Source: Bacteroidetes bacterium HGW-Bacteroidetes-2 (GTDB lineage Bacteria > Bacteroidota > Bacteroidia > Flavobacteriales > Flavobacteriaceae). Taken from it: a stretch of 64,000 nucleotides of DNA. The DNA lies in assembly GCA_002842575.1 (NCBI GenBank), contig PHDJ01000003.1, forward strand, positions 1 through 64,000, given 5' to 3'. Under the pieces are notes generated by a model. That model saw nothing but the letters and a program-made list of their open reading frames with translations, did no database searches and was not told the origin of the DNA. Of this stretch, positions 1 through 10,295 are shown piece after piece (within the stretch, counting starts at the first letter, position 1; each line of letters begins with the position of its first letter). The position numbers were made by a program, and so were the translations under genes.

Positions 1-246
1 GGTACTGAAAGTTTTGATAATAAATCATTCAGCGTATATCCAAACCCTGTTACTGATATCTTAAACATTAAAACCAGAGATGCTGTAAACAAAGTTTCTG
101 TATATAATGTACTTGGTAAACTAGTTTATAGTGCCACTCCAAATGCTTTATCTCCAACAGTAAACATGTCTGCTATGAAAACAGGTGTTTACTTTGTAGA
201 GGTAACCATAGGAAATGCTACAAAAACTGTAAAAGTTATTAGATAA
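1..246 (+). CDS. C-terminal end of a T9SS type A sorting-domain protein (partial)
   Basis: The window opens inside this gene, and 81 codons remain before TAA at 244-246. The residues YPNPVTDILN, then SVYNVLGKLV, then MKTGVYFVEV near the end form the conserved pattern of the type A C-terminal sorting domain. In Bacteroidota this domain sends proteins through the type IX secretion system to the cell surface or medium. The catalytic or binding part lies outside the window, so no function can be given. Confidence 0.9.
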   Translation, partial: GTESFDNKSFSVYPNPVTDILNIKTRDAVNKVSVYNVLGKLVYSATPNALSPTVNMSAMKTGVYFVEVTIGNATKTVKVIR

Positions 247-275
247 TTATTTTTTTCTTTACAAATATTTTTAAA

Positions 276-307
276 AACATCTCGATAAAATCGGGATGTT
301 TTTTTTT
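276..307 (+). terminator. Rho-independent terminator after the T9SS protein
   Basis: An 11-bp stem (276-286 with 290-300, one G-T pair) with a 3-nt loop runs directly into a T tract. It lies 30 bp after the stop of the upstream gene and before the next gene. Confidence 0.85.
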
Positions 308-326
308 ACCTTTATAAAAAAATAAA

Positions 327-1037
327 ATGAAAAAATTAACACTACTTATCGTGGTTTTCCAATTAACTGCCTGTGCCGAATTGCAACAAGTGGTAAGCTC
401 TTTTCCTCAAGGAGATGTTGGCATTAGTAATGCAGATATAGCTGCCGGTTTACGACAGGCTTTGGACAATGGTATTGATAAACAAGTGTCTAAGCTAACT
501 CAAACCGACGGTTTCTATCGCAATGAATTGGTGAAAATTTTATTACCTCAAGAATTACAAAAAGTAGATAGAACATTACGCGATATAGGTTTGGGAAACC
601 TAGCTGACGAAGGTCTTAAAGTATTAAATAGAGCAGCTGAAGACGCCGTAAAAGAAGCTACTCCTATTTTTGTAAATGCCGTCAAACAAATCACATTTGA
701 TGATGCACGAACCATTTTGTTAGGAGCTGATAATTCTGCAACCCAATATTTATCTAACAAAACCACCAATGAGCTTTATGGAAAATTCAGCCCGGTAATA
801 GGTAATTCCTTAAACAAAGTGGGAGCTACACAAGTGTGGAACAATATCATTACTCAATACAACGCTATTCCATTAACAACCAATGTGAATCCTGACTTAA
901 CCGATTATGTTACTCAGGAAGCTTTAAAAGGCGTTTTTAAAATGATTGCTGTGGAAGAAAAAGAAATAAGGTCAAATTTCGCCTCAAGAACCACCGATTT
1001 ATTGCGCCGGGTTTTTGCACTTCAAGATAGAAACTAA
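327..1037 (+). CDS. DUF4197 domain lipoprotein
   Basis: A 236-residue protein with a lipoprotein signal (MKKLTLLIVVFQLTAC; lipobox LTAC, lipidated Cys16). The mature part matches DUF4197 throughout: the TDGFYRN segment, LPQELQKVDRTLRDIGLG, NRAAEDAV, FDDARTILLGADNSATQYL and KVGATQVWN are its hallmarks. The biochemical role of DUF4197 is unknown. The lipobox places it in the envelope. It stands alone between a terminator and a small gene, and full length suggests it is intact. Confidence 0.9.
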   Translation: MKKLTLLIVVFQLTACAELQQVVSSFPQGDVGISNADIAAGLRQALDNGIDKQVSKLTQTDGFYRNELVKILLPQELQKVDRTLRDIGLGNLADEGLKVLNRAAEDAVKEATPIFVNAVKQITFDDARTILLGADNSATQYLSNKTTNELYGKFSPVIGNSLNKVGATQVWNNIITQYNAIPLTTNVNPDLTDYVTQEALKGVFKMIAVEEKEIRSNFASRTTDLLRRVFALQDRN

Positions 1038-1151
1038 AAAATATCCATACTGTAAAAAAGATATCAGCCATCTATTTTATCAATCTATTAACCAAGCATT
1101 GGGATAAGTTTAAAGGACTCTATCGTATCTTTACCTTGTAATAGACAAAGC

Positions 1152-1334
1152 ATGAACGGTTGGTTTAGACATAAAGAAAAAATTGAAATACTTCAAGAGC
1201 GCTTTATTTATCTTATGCGAAAATCGTATGAATTAGCATTGCGAGATAAAGAAAAAAGTGATAAAACAAATGAAGAGGCTTGTAGCATAAAAAAAGAGCT
1301 CAATAAACTTAGAACAGAACATTATTCGCATTAA
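1152..1334 (+). CDS. Small charged helical protein, Lacal_2735-like
   Basis: A 60-residue protein, almost entirely one charged helix (KIEILQERFIYLMRKSYELALRDKEKSDKTNEEA). Length and the LQERFxxLMxxSYxLxxxDxxKSD pattern fit the small Flavobacteriaceae family called Lacal_2735, whose function is unknown. A TATCTTTA box at 1126-1133 could be its -7 promoter element. It converges on the next gene, with the stop codons overlapping by 4 bp. The family assignment is from memory of the pattern. Confidence 0.65.
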   Translation: MNGWFRHKEKIEILQERFIYLMRKSYELALRDKEKSDKTNEEACSIKKELNKLRTEHYSH

Positions 1335-2119
1335 CTTTTCAATGCATGTAATTTTTTAAAATATTGAAATGCTTTTGCAAGCCTAGAGCCATACCAACTG
1401 AAAAATTCACCATCTACTAATACAACTTCACCAGTATAATTTATTTTTGAAAGCAACAATGCATCTTCCTTTTTAAATGGATAAGGTTCTGAGGACAACA
1501 AAATCAATTGAGTTTTAACTAATTCATTTTCTGTAATTTCAGGATACCTTTCTTCTCGTTCTTTAAAACTGTTTTCAAAATGATTTATTTCTAAAAGCGT
1601 GTTGATAAAGGTATTTTTTCCTGCAACCATATAAGGGTTTTTCCAAATCAAATAAGCTACTTTCTTAATTGGTTTTTCTGAAATAAAATCATTAAAGTCT
1701 CGCCATTCCCCTTCAATATTTTTTATAATGGAAAGCGCATTTTTTTCTTTTTGAAATAGTTCGCCAAACGCTTTAATCATCGCGAAACAATCTTCCATAG
1801 AAATAATATCACTCACCCAAACCGGAGCTATTTTTTCTAAAGCTTCTACCATTTCCAATGTATTTTCTTCCTTATTGCATAAAATAATATCCGGCTGTAA
1901 AGCTTTAATTTTATCTAAATGCACTTGTTTTGTTCCACCAACAATGGTTATTTCATTGCGAAGATTTATGGGATGTATACAAAATTTAGTAATTCCAACC
2001 AGATTATTTCGTAAACCCAAATCCACAAGTAATTCTGTTTGTGATGGCACCAAAGAAACCATGCGTCTAGGAACAGTAGATAGCGTCACCGTTCTTTGCA
2101 TTTGATCTATAAACTGCAT
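1331..2119 (-). CDS. Helical-backbone metal receptor (BtuF/TroA-like binding protein)
   Basis: A 262-residue protein of the ABC-type cobalamin/Fe3+-siderophore binding fold. RMVSLVPSQTELLVDLGL near the N-terminus and IKALQPDIILCNKEEN are the usual marks of the first lobe. WKNPYMVAGKNTFINTLLE marks the second lobe. There is no signal peptide, unlike classical periplasmic BtuF, but this cytoplasmic-looking form is common in Flavobacteriaceae. It starts 7 bp downstream of pyrF on the same strand, so the two are probably cotranscribed. The bound ligand cannot be told from sequence. Confidence 0.85.
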   Translation of the reverse strand: MQFIDQMQRTVTLSTVPRRMVSLVPSQTELLVDLGLRNNLVGITKFCIHPINLRNEITIVGGTKQVHLDKIKALQPDIILCNKEENTLEMVEALEKIAPVWVSDIISMEDCFAMIKAFGELFQKEKNALSIIKNIEGEWRDFNDFISEKPIKKVAYLIWKNPYMVAGKNTFINTLLEINHFENSFKEREERYPEITENELVKTQLILLSSEPYPFKKEDALLLSKINYTGEVVLVDGEFFSWYGSRLAKAFQYFKKLHALKS

Positions 2120-2126
2120 GATTAGA

Positions 2127-2957
2127 TTATTTTACTATTTCAGAAGTTTCCAAAATAGTTTTCATTGCCTGTTGTAATTTTGTTGCCTCTTCCTTTGCTT
2201 TTTCGGCAAAATCACTTTCATTAGAAGCATAAATAATGGCACGTGAAGAGTTGATTAATAGTCCAACCTCTTTATTCAATCCGTGGGTACAGACGTCTTC
2301 TAAACTTCCACCCTGCGCCCCAATTCCAGGTACTAAAAGAAAACTATTAGGAATGATTTTTCTAATTTCTTTAAAAAATTCAGCTTTGGTTGCTCCAACA
2401 ACGTACATCAAATTTTCAGCGTTATTCCAAGATTTTGAAGTTTCTAATACTTTTTTATACAGTATGGAATTATCTGTTTTTAAGGTTTGAAAATCATAGG
2501 CTCCTATATTGGAGGTCAGTGCTAAAAGGATAGTAAACTTATTTTCAAAAGCGAGAAAAGGTTCCACAGAATCTCTTCCCATATAAGGAGCAACTGTTAT
2601 AGCGTCAAATTGTAAATCTTCAAAAAAAGCTTTGGCATACATAGTGGAGGTATTTCCAATATCGCCTCGTTTAGCATCGGCTATGGTAAAAATTTCTGGA
2701 TAATTTTTATTTAAATAAGCTATCGTTTTTTGCAGAGAAATCCAACCTTTCACTCCATAAGCTTCATAAAATGCCGTGTTGGGTTTATAGGCAACCGCAA
2801 CATTATGCGTAGCATCAATAATTGTTTTGTTGAATTCAAAAATAGGATCTTCGGTTTGCAACAAATGTGCTGGTATTTTTTCCAAATCGACATCTAACCC
2901 GATGCATAGAAAGGATTTCTTTTTGTGAATTTGGTCTATGATTTGTTGCCTTGTCAT
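2127..2957 (-). CDS. pyrF: Orotidine-5'-phosphate decarboxylase (type 2)
   Basis: A 276-residue enzyme that converts OMP to UMP in the last step of de novo pyrimidine synthesis. It has the catalytic [13 protein letters not shown] motif (the Asp-Lys pair of the active site), an N-terminal [13 protein letters not shown] strand, [14 protein letters not shown], and VPGIGAQGG for phosphate binding. Length and motif spacing fit the long type 2 form. It lies 75 bp downstream of prfA on the same strand. Confidence 0.96.
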   Translation of the reverse strand: MTRQQIIDQIHKKKSFLCIGLDVDLEKIPAHLLQTEDPIFEFNKTIIDATHNVAVAYKPNTAFYEAYGVKGWISLQKTIAYLNKNYPEIFTIADAKRGDIGNTSTMYAKAFFEDLQFDAITVAPYMGRDSVEPFLAFENKFTILLALTSNIGAYDFQTLKTDNSILYKKVLETSKSWNNAENLMYVVGATKAEFFKEIRKIIPNSFLLVPGIGAQGGSLEDVCTHGLNKEVGLLINSSRAIIYASNESDFAEKAKEEATKLQQAMKTILETSEIVK

Positions 2958-3032
2958 TACCCTTTCCTATTACAATTAACTAAAGGTATTTTTTCTTTTT
3001 ATAAAAAATTTTACAAAATTTATAGAATACTT

Positions 3033-4109
3033 TTAAAAAATATCGCTGTTTACTTTCAACTTTTCGGTATTGTCCACTAATTGCAATTCGTCAATAATAC
3101 GTTGAATATCGCCATTTATTATATTTCCAAGGTCATATAGTGTTAATCCAATTCTATGGTCAGTAACTCTACCTTGAGAATAGTTATAGGTTCTAATTTT
3201 TGCACTACGGTCTCCGCTGCTTACTTGAGAATTTCTTTTTGCGGCATCCTCTTCTTGGCGTTTTGCCAGCTCGATATCATACAATCTGGAGCGCAGTACT
3301 TTAAATGCTTTTTCTTTATTTTTATGTTGCGATTTTTCATCTTGACATTGTGCCACTAATCCTGTGGGTAAATGGGTTAATCGCACAGCTGAATAGGTTG
3401 TATTTACTGATTGTCCACCAGGTCCAGAGGAGCAAAAGAAATCAATACGCACATCTTTAGGTTCAATATGTACATCTACTTCTTCTGCTTCAGGTAGCAC
3501 CATAACGGTAGCGGCACTAGTATGCACTCTACCTTGGGTTTCGGTTTGAGGAACCCTTTGCACCCGATGAACTCCAGCTTCAAATTTAAGAGTACCATAG
3601 ACATCTTCGCCATTCACTTCAAACTGTATTTCTTTAAAACCGCCATTGGTGCCTTCGCTTAAATCTAAAACCGTTGTTTTCCAACCTTTGTTTTCGCAAT
3701 ATCTAGAATACATTCGGTATAAATCGCCAGCAAAAATACTGGCTTCATCCCCACCGGTACCGGCTCTAATTTCAACAACAACATTTTTAGCATCTTCCGG
3801 ATCTTTTGGAATGAGCATAAATTTTATTTCATCTTCTAATTTTGGCAACCTAACTTTAGCTTCTTCCAGTTGCATCTTTGCCATTTCCACCATTTCGGTA
3901 TCACTACCATCTGCAATTATTTCATTAGCTTCCTGCAGGTTGTTGGTTAAGGTGAGATATTCCTCTCTTTTTTCCATCAACTTACGAAGGTCTTTGTATT
4001 CTTTATTTAATTGTACATAGCGTTTCTGGTCAGAAATAACATCGGGTTGGATGATTAAATCTCCAATTTCATCAAAGCGTTGTTTAACAATTTGCAATTT
4101 ATCTATCAT
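3033..4109 (-). CDS. prfA: Peptide chain release factor 1
   Basis: A 358-residue RF1, which recognises UAA and UAG and triggers peptide release. The universal GGQ loop is seen in [10 protein letters not shown], with the upstream stretch [20 protein letters not shown]. The stop-codon recognition region holds [13 protein letters not shown], close to the PxT motif region. The length is normal for RF1, and the [14 protein letters not shown] helix follows. It is head of a cluster with pyrF. Confidence 0.97.
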   Translation of the reverse strand: MIDKLQIVKQRFDEIGDLIIQPDVISDQKRYVQLNKEYKDLRKLMEKREEYLTLTNNLQEANEIIADGSDTEMVEMAKMQLEEAKVRLPKLEDEIKFMLIPKDPEDAKNVVVEIRAGTGGDEASIFAGDLYRMYSRYCENKGWKTTVLDLSEGTNGGFKEIQFEVNGEDVYGTLKFEAGVHRVQRVPQTETQGRVHTSAATVMVLPEAEEVDVHIEPKDVRIDFFCSSGPGGQSVNTTYSAVRLTHLPTGLVAQCQDEKSQHKNKEKAFKVLRSRLYDIELAKRQEEDAAKRNSQVSSGDRSAKIRTYNYSQGRVTDHRIGLTLYDLGNIINGDIQRIIDELQLVDNTEKLKVNSDIF

Positions 4110-4209
4110 AAACTCCCTCTATTTTTTAAGTGTTGCAAATTTAGCATAAAATAATGTAATAAAAATTGTATCTGTTGGAGAAAAGGAAAGTAATGAAAGG
4201 AACTTTATA

Positions 4210-5415
4210 CTAAAGTTTATATAATCGAAAGGCATTTAAAATCATTAAAAGATATACACCAAAAGAAAAAACACTCAATAATGTAAAATCAATTCCTTTA
4301 TCTAATAAATAACCAAAAATTACGGGTCCAACAGCGGTTGCAAAAACCATGACCGTAACAAACAAACTTCTAACCGAACCGACTATTTTTGTTCCGTACA
4401 CTTCTGCTAAAACGGCATTTTTAACCGTTGCTCCAAAACCATTGGTCACACCTATACTTGTTATAAAAATAGCATAAACCCACTGGTATTCTAAAAAAAC
4501 AAATCCTAGTAGTCCAATCATAAAAGGAATAATATAAAGAGGATATAATTTTTTAGCCGAATATCTGTCTGTAAGCCATCCTGAAAATAAAGCCATAGAA
4601 AAATTACCTACAGCATACCCTGAAAAGCTAAGTGCTATAAATTCTGGGGTCCATTGTCTTAAATCTCCAATTTTTAATTGAAAGAAAATAAATGCTGTAC
4701 CAATAGCTGCACTGGAAAAATTTAATGGCGCTATTATCCAAAATGCTTTGGTTTTCATTATATTCCATGGACTCGAAGCTTTCTTGTCTTCCAAAGACAT
4801 CCTTATTGGGATGTACATTTTTAATCTTGAAAATTTTCGCTTTTTAAACAGTAAAAATCGAGAAAAAGGAATCATAAAGACTACAAAAAGTGCACATAAA
4901 GTAACCACAAATCGCCAGTCAAAAAAACCAAGCAGCGAAACGATTGTTATGGGTAAAATAGCTTCTGCCAATGGATGTCCTATAGCTGCAATGCTTATGG
5001 CCTTACCTCTATGCTGGCTAAAGAATTTTGCCATTGAAGTGATAGAGGTATGCGACATTAATCCTTGCCCAAACAGTCTCAAAAGATAAAGAGAAAATGC
5101 GAAAATAAGGACATTGATGCTCAAAGCAAAAATAGTCATTGCTACAACTAGTCCAATAATTACAAACAAGCTGAACCTAGGCAACCGGACTTTGTCAATA
5201 AAACGTCCTGCCCAGGTAAGTGTAAAAGCGCTCGCAATGGTAGCTATAGCGTAAATGGCACCAAACTTTGTTTCAGATAATCCAAACGTCACCTGCAAAA
5301 GCGGCTTGAATAAAGAAATGAAAAATGTCTGTCCAAAACTGGACGAAAATGTAAATAATACACCAAATACTAAGAGTGAACTATTTGCAATGAAAAATGA
5401 CTTAGAAAGCTTCAT
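4210..5415 (-). CDS. MFS transporter
   Basis: A 401-residue membrane protein with about twelve hydrophobic segments and the MFS loop motif region (AGRFIDKVRLPR after TM2; GWLTDRYSAKKLYP between TM8 and TM9). The substrate is unknown. The first ~130 bp of the gene recur as a decayed copy at 10462-10590. This gene also separates prfA from a purM remnant, so it probably arrived between two genes that are normally neighbours. Confidence 0.9.
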   Translation of the reverse strand: MKLSKSFFIANSSLLVFGVLFTFSSSFGQTFFISLFKPLLQVTFGLSETKFGAIYAIATIASAFTLTWAGRFIDKVRLPRFSLFVIIGLVVAMTIFALSINVLIFAFSLYLLRLFGQGLMSHTSITSMAKFFSQHRGKAISIAAIGHPLAEAILPITIVSLLGFFDWRFVVTLCALFVVFMIPFSRFLLFKKRKFSRLKMYIPIRMSLEDKKASSPWNIMKTKAFWIIAPLNFSSAAIGTAFIFFQLKIGDLRQWTPEFIALSFSGYAVGNFSMALFSGWLTDRYSAKKLYPLYIIPFMIGLLGFVFLEYQWVYAIFITSIGVTNGFGATVKNAVLAEVYGTKIVGSVRSLFVTVMVFATAVGPVIFGYLLDKGIDFTLLSVFSFGVYLLMILNAFRLYKL

Positions 5416-5467
5416 TGCGAAGTATTATAAGTTAATAAGTAAAGACGCCAAATTCACTTTTAATGGT

Positions 5468-5913
5468 TAGTTTTTTAATATCAGAAGCTTCTACCCTACC
5501 AACAATTTTAGCATCTACTTTATAAGTTCTTCTGTCCCTTGGATTATTGCACCAATAACTTTACCGGGAATTACATTTTTATTTCTTCCTATGGTAGAGG
5601 AAAGCAAGATATTATCTGTTGCACCAACGCATAGTAAATCATCCACATTCATAATCAAAGCATCTTTTGCAATGCCTTTCCAAACAGAGATATTACCTGT
5701 TTCTTTCCAGTACATATAAGCGAGAGACAATTTTGTACCGGCTCCATCAGCGTGCATTATCAAACAATACTCTTCATCGTTAGTGAGATAATGGGAATGA
5801 TTTTACAAAATGCCTTTGGAAATAAGCCTTTATTTATATTTTGGTGTTATGCACATCTTCTTTCGCTGCAAAAACTCCTCGCTAGGTATATCGTTTTGAA
5901 ATTTCTAAACTCA
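5468..5913 (-). pseudogene. Decayed purM copy with a large internal deletion
   Basis: The stretch reads as purM on the minus strand, closely matching the intact gene at 11441-12619. The C-terminal piece (EASTLY-region, VDAKIVGRVEAS) at about 5468-5516 is fused directly to the middle piece (HADGAGTK to IIQGTEELI) at 5515-5763. About 690 bp present in the intact gene are missing at the join. Beyond 5763 the N-terminal part is still recognisable to about 5913 but the frame is broken. No functional enzyme can be made. Confidence 0.88.
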
Positions 5914-6017
5914 TAAAGCAAAGGTAGAACAAAGTAACAAAGGCACAAAGTGGCAAAGAAATAAAGTTACAAAAATTAAAATAAGACGAAAACACCTAAA
6001 CTCTCAATCTCTATAAC

Positions 6018-6320
6018 TTATTTACTTAATTGTTCTTTTATGATTGATATATGTTCATCCTTTTCTATAATACGCTTCTCGTATTGCTCAATCAATTTTT
6101 CAGAAAGTTGGTTCACCACTTCGGCATAACCCACCCCATGATTGGTGCCAATTGTACCAATTATAGTATGCTCGGTTTTTATGAGATCCTCGGGTTGTAT
6201 TTGAAAAAGTTGCGATAGCGTTTCAAGGTGGTTTGCCCAAGTAGTGTTTTTCCCTGCTTCCATACGGGCATAGGCAGATTGCGAAATATGCAAATGCTCT
6301 GCCACTTGCTCTTGGGTCAT
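6018..6320 (-). CDS. XRE-family helix-turn-helix regulator, 5' end doubtful
   Basis: A 100-residue protein with a Cro/C1-type HTH (TQEQVAEHLHISQSAYARMEAGKNTTW) followed by a helical C-terminus (QLSEKLIEQYEKRIIEKDEHISIIKEQL) typical of dimerising XRE regulators. The family usually has 10-15 more residues before the TQEQVA helix. These appear upstream in another frame (KEIKNIELNRA), and one extra base before the ATG would join them. So the gene is either frameshifted or starts late at 6320. Target genes are unknown, but it is divergent to the metalloprotease gene. Confidence 0.65.
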   Translation of the reverse strand: MTQEQVAEHLHISQSAYARMEAGKNTTWANHLETLSQLFQIQPEDLIKTEHTIIGTIGTNHGVGYAEVVNQLSEKLIEQYEKRIIEKDEHISIIKEQLSK

Positions 6321-6506
6321 GCCCTGTTGAGTTCTATATTCTTTATTTCTTTCCTACTTGCATATACATAATAACCAAAATATAAGGCTAAAAATACACA
6401 AAAAAACAACAATATGCACACATAGGGTAACATTACCCTTTTTACGAATAAAACTATGAAAGTAATATAGATAATTTTACAGTAAAATGAACTAAAACCA
6501 ATAATT

Positions 6507-6539
6507 ATGAAAACAACAATTTTTAAACGTGGAAAATGA
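6507..6539 (+). other. Ten-codon upstream ORF overlapping the metalloprotease start
   Basis: ATG at 6507 opens a 10-codon frame (MKTTIFKRGK) whose TGA at 6537-6539 overlaps the ATG at 6536 in the form ATGA. This arrangement is typical of translational coupling. Expression is not shown. Confidence 0.35.
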
Positions 6540-8107
6540 AAATATTTTTTCTCACTATTTTTTGTATCTTTATTGTAAACATTTCTGGTATGTTTGCTCA
6601 AAATGATATTGAATGTGTTATCGAGGGAACGTCCTCTTATGCAGACACACCAGACGTATATGACTATATGCAAAATAATACAGATGTGCCTTCGCAAGAA
6701 CCTTTGGTTCTCAATGTATATTTTTGGCAAATAAAAGCCCCCGATGGCTCTTATGGGGGCATAAATTTTACAGAAGACCAACTACTTGCGTGTATTGCTA
6801 ATCTTAATATTTTCTATAACAGCCATCAAATATATTTTAAATATCGGGGTTACCAAAGTGTTACTTCTCCGTCAGATAACCCTTTATGGCAATACGAATG
6901 GATAGATACCGATGAGGATAATATTCCCGATGCTTGGGTTTGTGTAGAATACCCTGGGCAGTTTGACCCCAATGGCTATGGTAATATTGGCAGATGCTGG
7001 GACTTAAGTCATTTTTTTGGTTGGGCAAATAGTAATGGGTATAGACATACAGATGCTATTAATATTTACGTACCCTATGGTTCAGAGTTTGGTGGAGCTG
7101 CAGCTGGAGTTATTAGCAATAGTACCATTTTAAAGTATGCAAAACTTGTAACACCTTCTGCTACGCACGAGATAGGTCATAACATAGGTTTGTACCATAC
7201 ACGCGCCAAAGGTAATGGAAATTCTAATCAAGAGCACGATACCCGTGATGAGTTTTTACCTAATGGTGAACTCAATCTAGAGTTTAATGCTCGCACGGCA
7301 GATGACAATGTAATGGATACTGCTGCCAACACTACCTTTAGATATGTGGATGCCAATGGGCAATCTATCTACCCTTATATTGATGAAAATTGTAAATATA
7401 TACCTAATTTAATTGAAAAAGATGAAATAAACCATCCATACACACATATTACAAATTTAGATGTTATAAACACTATGGGCGATGCGTATGAGTGCTTAAC
7501 AAATTATCTTAGTCCAGGACAGGTGTACCGTATGCGTGATAAAATACAAAACGCACCTCCCTTAAGTAATACATTAACAGAAGTAGCTTCTCTTTATGAG
7601 CCGTATAAAGGCAGCTATCCTTTATATTACCCACATCCTCAACCTTGGGTATATCCTTTATTTCAACCTGGTTTTAATTATCGTTTTGTAGAGTGTCAAT
7701 GCGATTGTGATGATATTGACACTGGTGGTGGTCCGGTACCTTATGAATATACCAATTTTAACTCAACTAATACTTCTATTTTAACTATAGATAAAAATGA
7801 ACCCAATTATAGTTTAATAACCCACCCCAATCATACAGCCATACGGATTTTAGAATTTAATATAAGTGATTATGCAGTACCAAGAAGATGCTACGATAAC
7901 TGGTATAGCCCTCCTATTATTGGTGGGAGTATTATAAAATTTAATGATAATGTTTTTAACGCCAATGTAACTATAACCCCTCAGGATGCTAATAGTATTA
8001 ACAATTCTAATTTAATAAATGAATTACAACCGGGATTGTATAATATTATTAAGACCGACAGCAATGGCAACAACCAAGAAACAGTAATATTTAAAGAAAA
8101 TGAATAA
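6536..8107 (+). CDS. Secreted metzincin-type zinc metalloprotease
   Basis: A 523-residue protein with a signal peptide (MKIFFLTIFCIFIVNISGMFAQ). The zinc site HEIGHNIGLYH matches HExxHxxGxxH, and a Met-turn (DDNVMDT) follows after about 60 residues. Both are marks of metzincins; the Gly and His spacing fits M43/pappalysin-like or related families. The C-terminal ~60 residues (IIGGSIIKFND to LQPGLYNIIKTDSNGN) end in a GLYxI pattern like a T9SS sorting domain, so export to the cell surface is likely. It leads a run of three secreted-protein genes in the same direction. Confidence 0.85.
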   Translation: MKIFFLTIFCIFIVNISGMFAQNDIECVIEGTSSYADTPDVYDYMQNNTDVPSQEPLVLNVYFWQIKAPDGSYGGINFTEDQLLACIANLNIFYNSHQIYFKYRGYQSVTSPSDNPLWQYEWIDTDEDNIPDAWVCVEYPGQFDPNGYGNIGRCWDLSHFFGWANSNGYRHTDAINIYVPYGSEFGGAAAGVISNSTILKYAKLVTPSATHEIGHNIGLYHTRAKGNGNSNQEHDTRDEFLPNGELNLEFNARTADDNVMDTAANTTFRYVDANGQSIYPYIDENCKYIPNLIEKDEINHPYTHITNLDVINTMGDAYECLTNYLSPGQVYRMRDKIQNAPPLSNTLTEVASLYEPYKGSYPLYYPHPQPWVYPLFQPGFNYRFVECQCDCDDIDTGGGPVPYEYTNFNSTNTSILTIDKNEPNYSLITHPNHTAIRILEFNISDYAVPRRCYDNWYSPPIIGGSIIKFNDNVFNANVTITPQDANSINNSNLINELQPGLYNIIKTDSNGNNQETVIFKENE

Positions 8108-8180
8108 TAAATCAACCAAACAACTATACTACTCTTCCCTAAAAATGGGTGGGGCGTATGGTGGTATCCATTTAAAAGTA

Positions 8181-9562
8181 ATGAAACATTTTTACTTTAT
8201 TTTTTTATCTCTTTTTTTTTAAGCACAGGTATGTATGCTCAAATCTTTGGTCCAGAACAATTAATAACAGATGCATTTGATAGTCCAAATAGTTTTATTC
8301 TAGGTGATATTGACGGAGATATGCTGCCAGATATTGTTGTAGGATTTGTGGGAATCAACCCTATAGTTGCTTGGAGCAAAAATTTGGGAGGGAATTCATT
8401 TGGCGATTTTCAACAAATAGGAGTTGCAGAAACTAGAAACATTTCATTAGCAGATTTAGACGGAGATGGCGATTTAGATGTACTAGTACCCTACGTTTTT
8501 GTCCATAAATTTGCTTGGTTTGAAAATTTAGATGGTTTGGGTACTTTTGGGACGGGAAGAGTGGTTGATACAAATACTTCTGGTGCTTATGAGCTTATTG
8601 GGGGAGATATAGATGGGGATGGTGATGTAGATCTTATCGGGGCTATTGACCTTTCTGGCAGTGTGGTTTGGTATGAAAACCTTGATGGGCTGGGAACTTT
8701 TGGGCCTCGTACTTACATAACTTTTACCCTAAATGGATGTAGGAGTATTGTAGCACAGGATATGGATAACGATGGCGATTTGGATGTGATTGCAGCTACA
8801 GGAGGTAATAAAACTGTAGTTTGGTTTGAAAACCAAGATGGTTTTGGGAATTTTAGTGATGAACTAATTGTAGAAGGTGAAATCGGTACTTCTGTATCTG
8901 ATATTAAAGTAATAGATATTGATGGAGATGGTGATATGGATATTCTTGCTGTTTCAGGTGTTCAAAAAATTTATTGGTATGAGAATCTAGATGGACAAGG
9001 TGCTTTTGGTATCAAACAATTAATAGTTGAAGATATTTATTGTGGTGATCTTTTCTCCACAGATTTAGATAATGATGGTGATAATGATGTTCTCTATTAC
9101 AATTCTCCCTCCGTTAATATAGAAAACTCTGAATTAATTTGGTCTGAAAACATAGATGGCCTTGGTACTTTTGGTCCAAAGCAAATCATAGGACAAAATC
9201 ACATTAATTTACGTTTTTCCTATGCTTCAGATATAGACAATGATGGAGATCAAGATGTTTTTACTTGCAGTAATGTAACCGATAAAATAGTTTGGTACGA
9301 AAACCTCACTATTTTAGGAGTAACCGATATAGATACCTTGGACATAAAAATTTACCCCAATCCCGTAAATGAAGTCTTGGTAATAAAAAGCCCTATACCC
9401 ATACAAAGAGTGTGTGTTTTTACTATATTAGGCAGTAAATTACTTGAAGTTACAGAAAATTTTAATGAGATTTCTATGACGGGGCTACCCAGTGGGTTAT
9501 TGCTAGTTGAGATAGAAACCGCACAAGGACATAAACAAATTTACAAACTCCTAAAAATATAA
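8181..9562 (+). CDS. FG-GAP/VCBS repeat protein with T9SS sorting domain; signal peptide out of frame
   Basis: The open frame from 8231 codes for 443 residues. About seven repeats contain the Ca2+-loop D-x-D-G-D-x-D (DIDGDMLPD, DLDGDGDLD, DIDGDGDVD, DMDNDGDLD and so on), each with a WFENLDG-type strand, so a beta-propeller is expected. The end has the type A sorting domain (IYPNPVNEVL, LPSGLLLVEIETAQG, IYKLLKI). The signal peptide MKHFYFIFLSLFF is encoded from 8181 but in another frame. A nine-T run at 8212-8220 would need one more T to join it to LSTGMYAQ. It is either a homopolymer frameshift, a phase-variable tract, or a sequencing error. Confidence 0.8.
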
Positions 9563-9566
9563 TACT

Positions 9567-10295
9567 ATGAAAAAAATGCTTCTTATAACCCTCCTATTTT
9601 TCAGTTTTAAAAGTATTGCCCAAGATCCTATACTACTAGAAACAACTTGGTATTTATCTGATATAACTATAAATAATGAAACTCTTTCTCCTCCAATAGA
9701 AGGGGGAACACCTCAAAATTTTATTTTAAACATTACAGAGACCGACTTTACAGCCAACTTTTGTAAAACAGCAAGCACAAACATTGTTTCTTTTCCAGAA
9801 TTTGCTATAAGTGTAGATACCTATATTATATCTGGAGATGCCTGTGCTTATGAACCAAAAAATGAGTTTGAAGCAATCTATTTTAATGATTTCTTAAGAA
9901 TAAATGAACCTACTAATTTATACACTTACGATATTATAATTATAGATGCTCCCTCACCCTTGAATAATGATGCTAGTGTGTTTGATACTATATTAATATT
10001 GACCAATGAAACTTGAGAAAGCGCGGTTTACGTAAATACTCCCCTTTTATCTACCCTTACTTTTTTAAAACCTAAAATTGCTTTAAGTCCTAATCCCGCG
10101 CTAAATGTGGTAAAGGTTTTAAACGCGCAAGAAGTAGAAAGGGTTGTTTTTTATGATACATTAGGAAGGAAATTAGCCTCTTTTACCCAAGATTTTGAGA
10201 CACTAGAAATTTCAAACCTACCTAAAGGCATTCTTTTAGTAGAGATAGGAACACTACAAGGACAAACAGAAATTTTTAAACTCCTAAAAATATAA
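9567..10295 (+). pseudogene. Secreted protein with T9SS domain, split by an in-frame TGA
   Basis: ATG at 9567 starts a signal peptide (MKKMLLITLLFFSFKSIAQ) and a small beta-rich domain (LLETTWYLSDITIN, lipocalin/META-like). TGA at 10014-10016 ends it at 149 residues. The same frame continues without another stop to 10295 and encodes a full T9SS sorting domain (IALSPNPALNVV, VVFYDTLGRKLAS, LPKGILLVEIGTLQG, IFKLLKI). So one ancestral gene has been cut by a nonsense change. The truncated product would be secreted across the inner membrane but not sorted by T9SS. Confidence 0.8.

Noticed and set aside
6317-6781. 154-codon minus-strand frame upstream of the XRE regulator
   Set aside because: Most of it is antisense to the metalloprotease signal peptide and N-terminus and has no protein-like pattern; only its last residues may be the lost start of the regulator.
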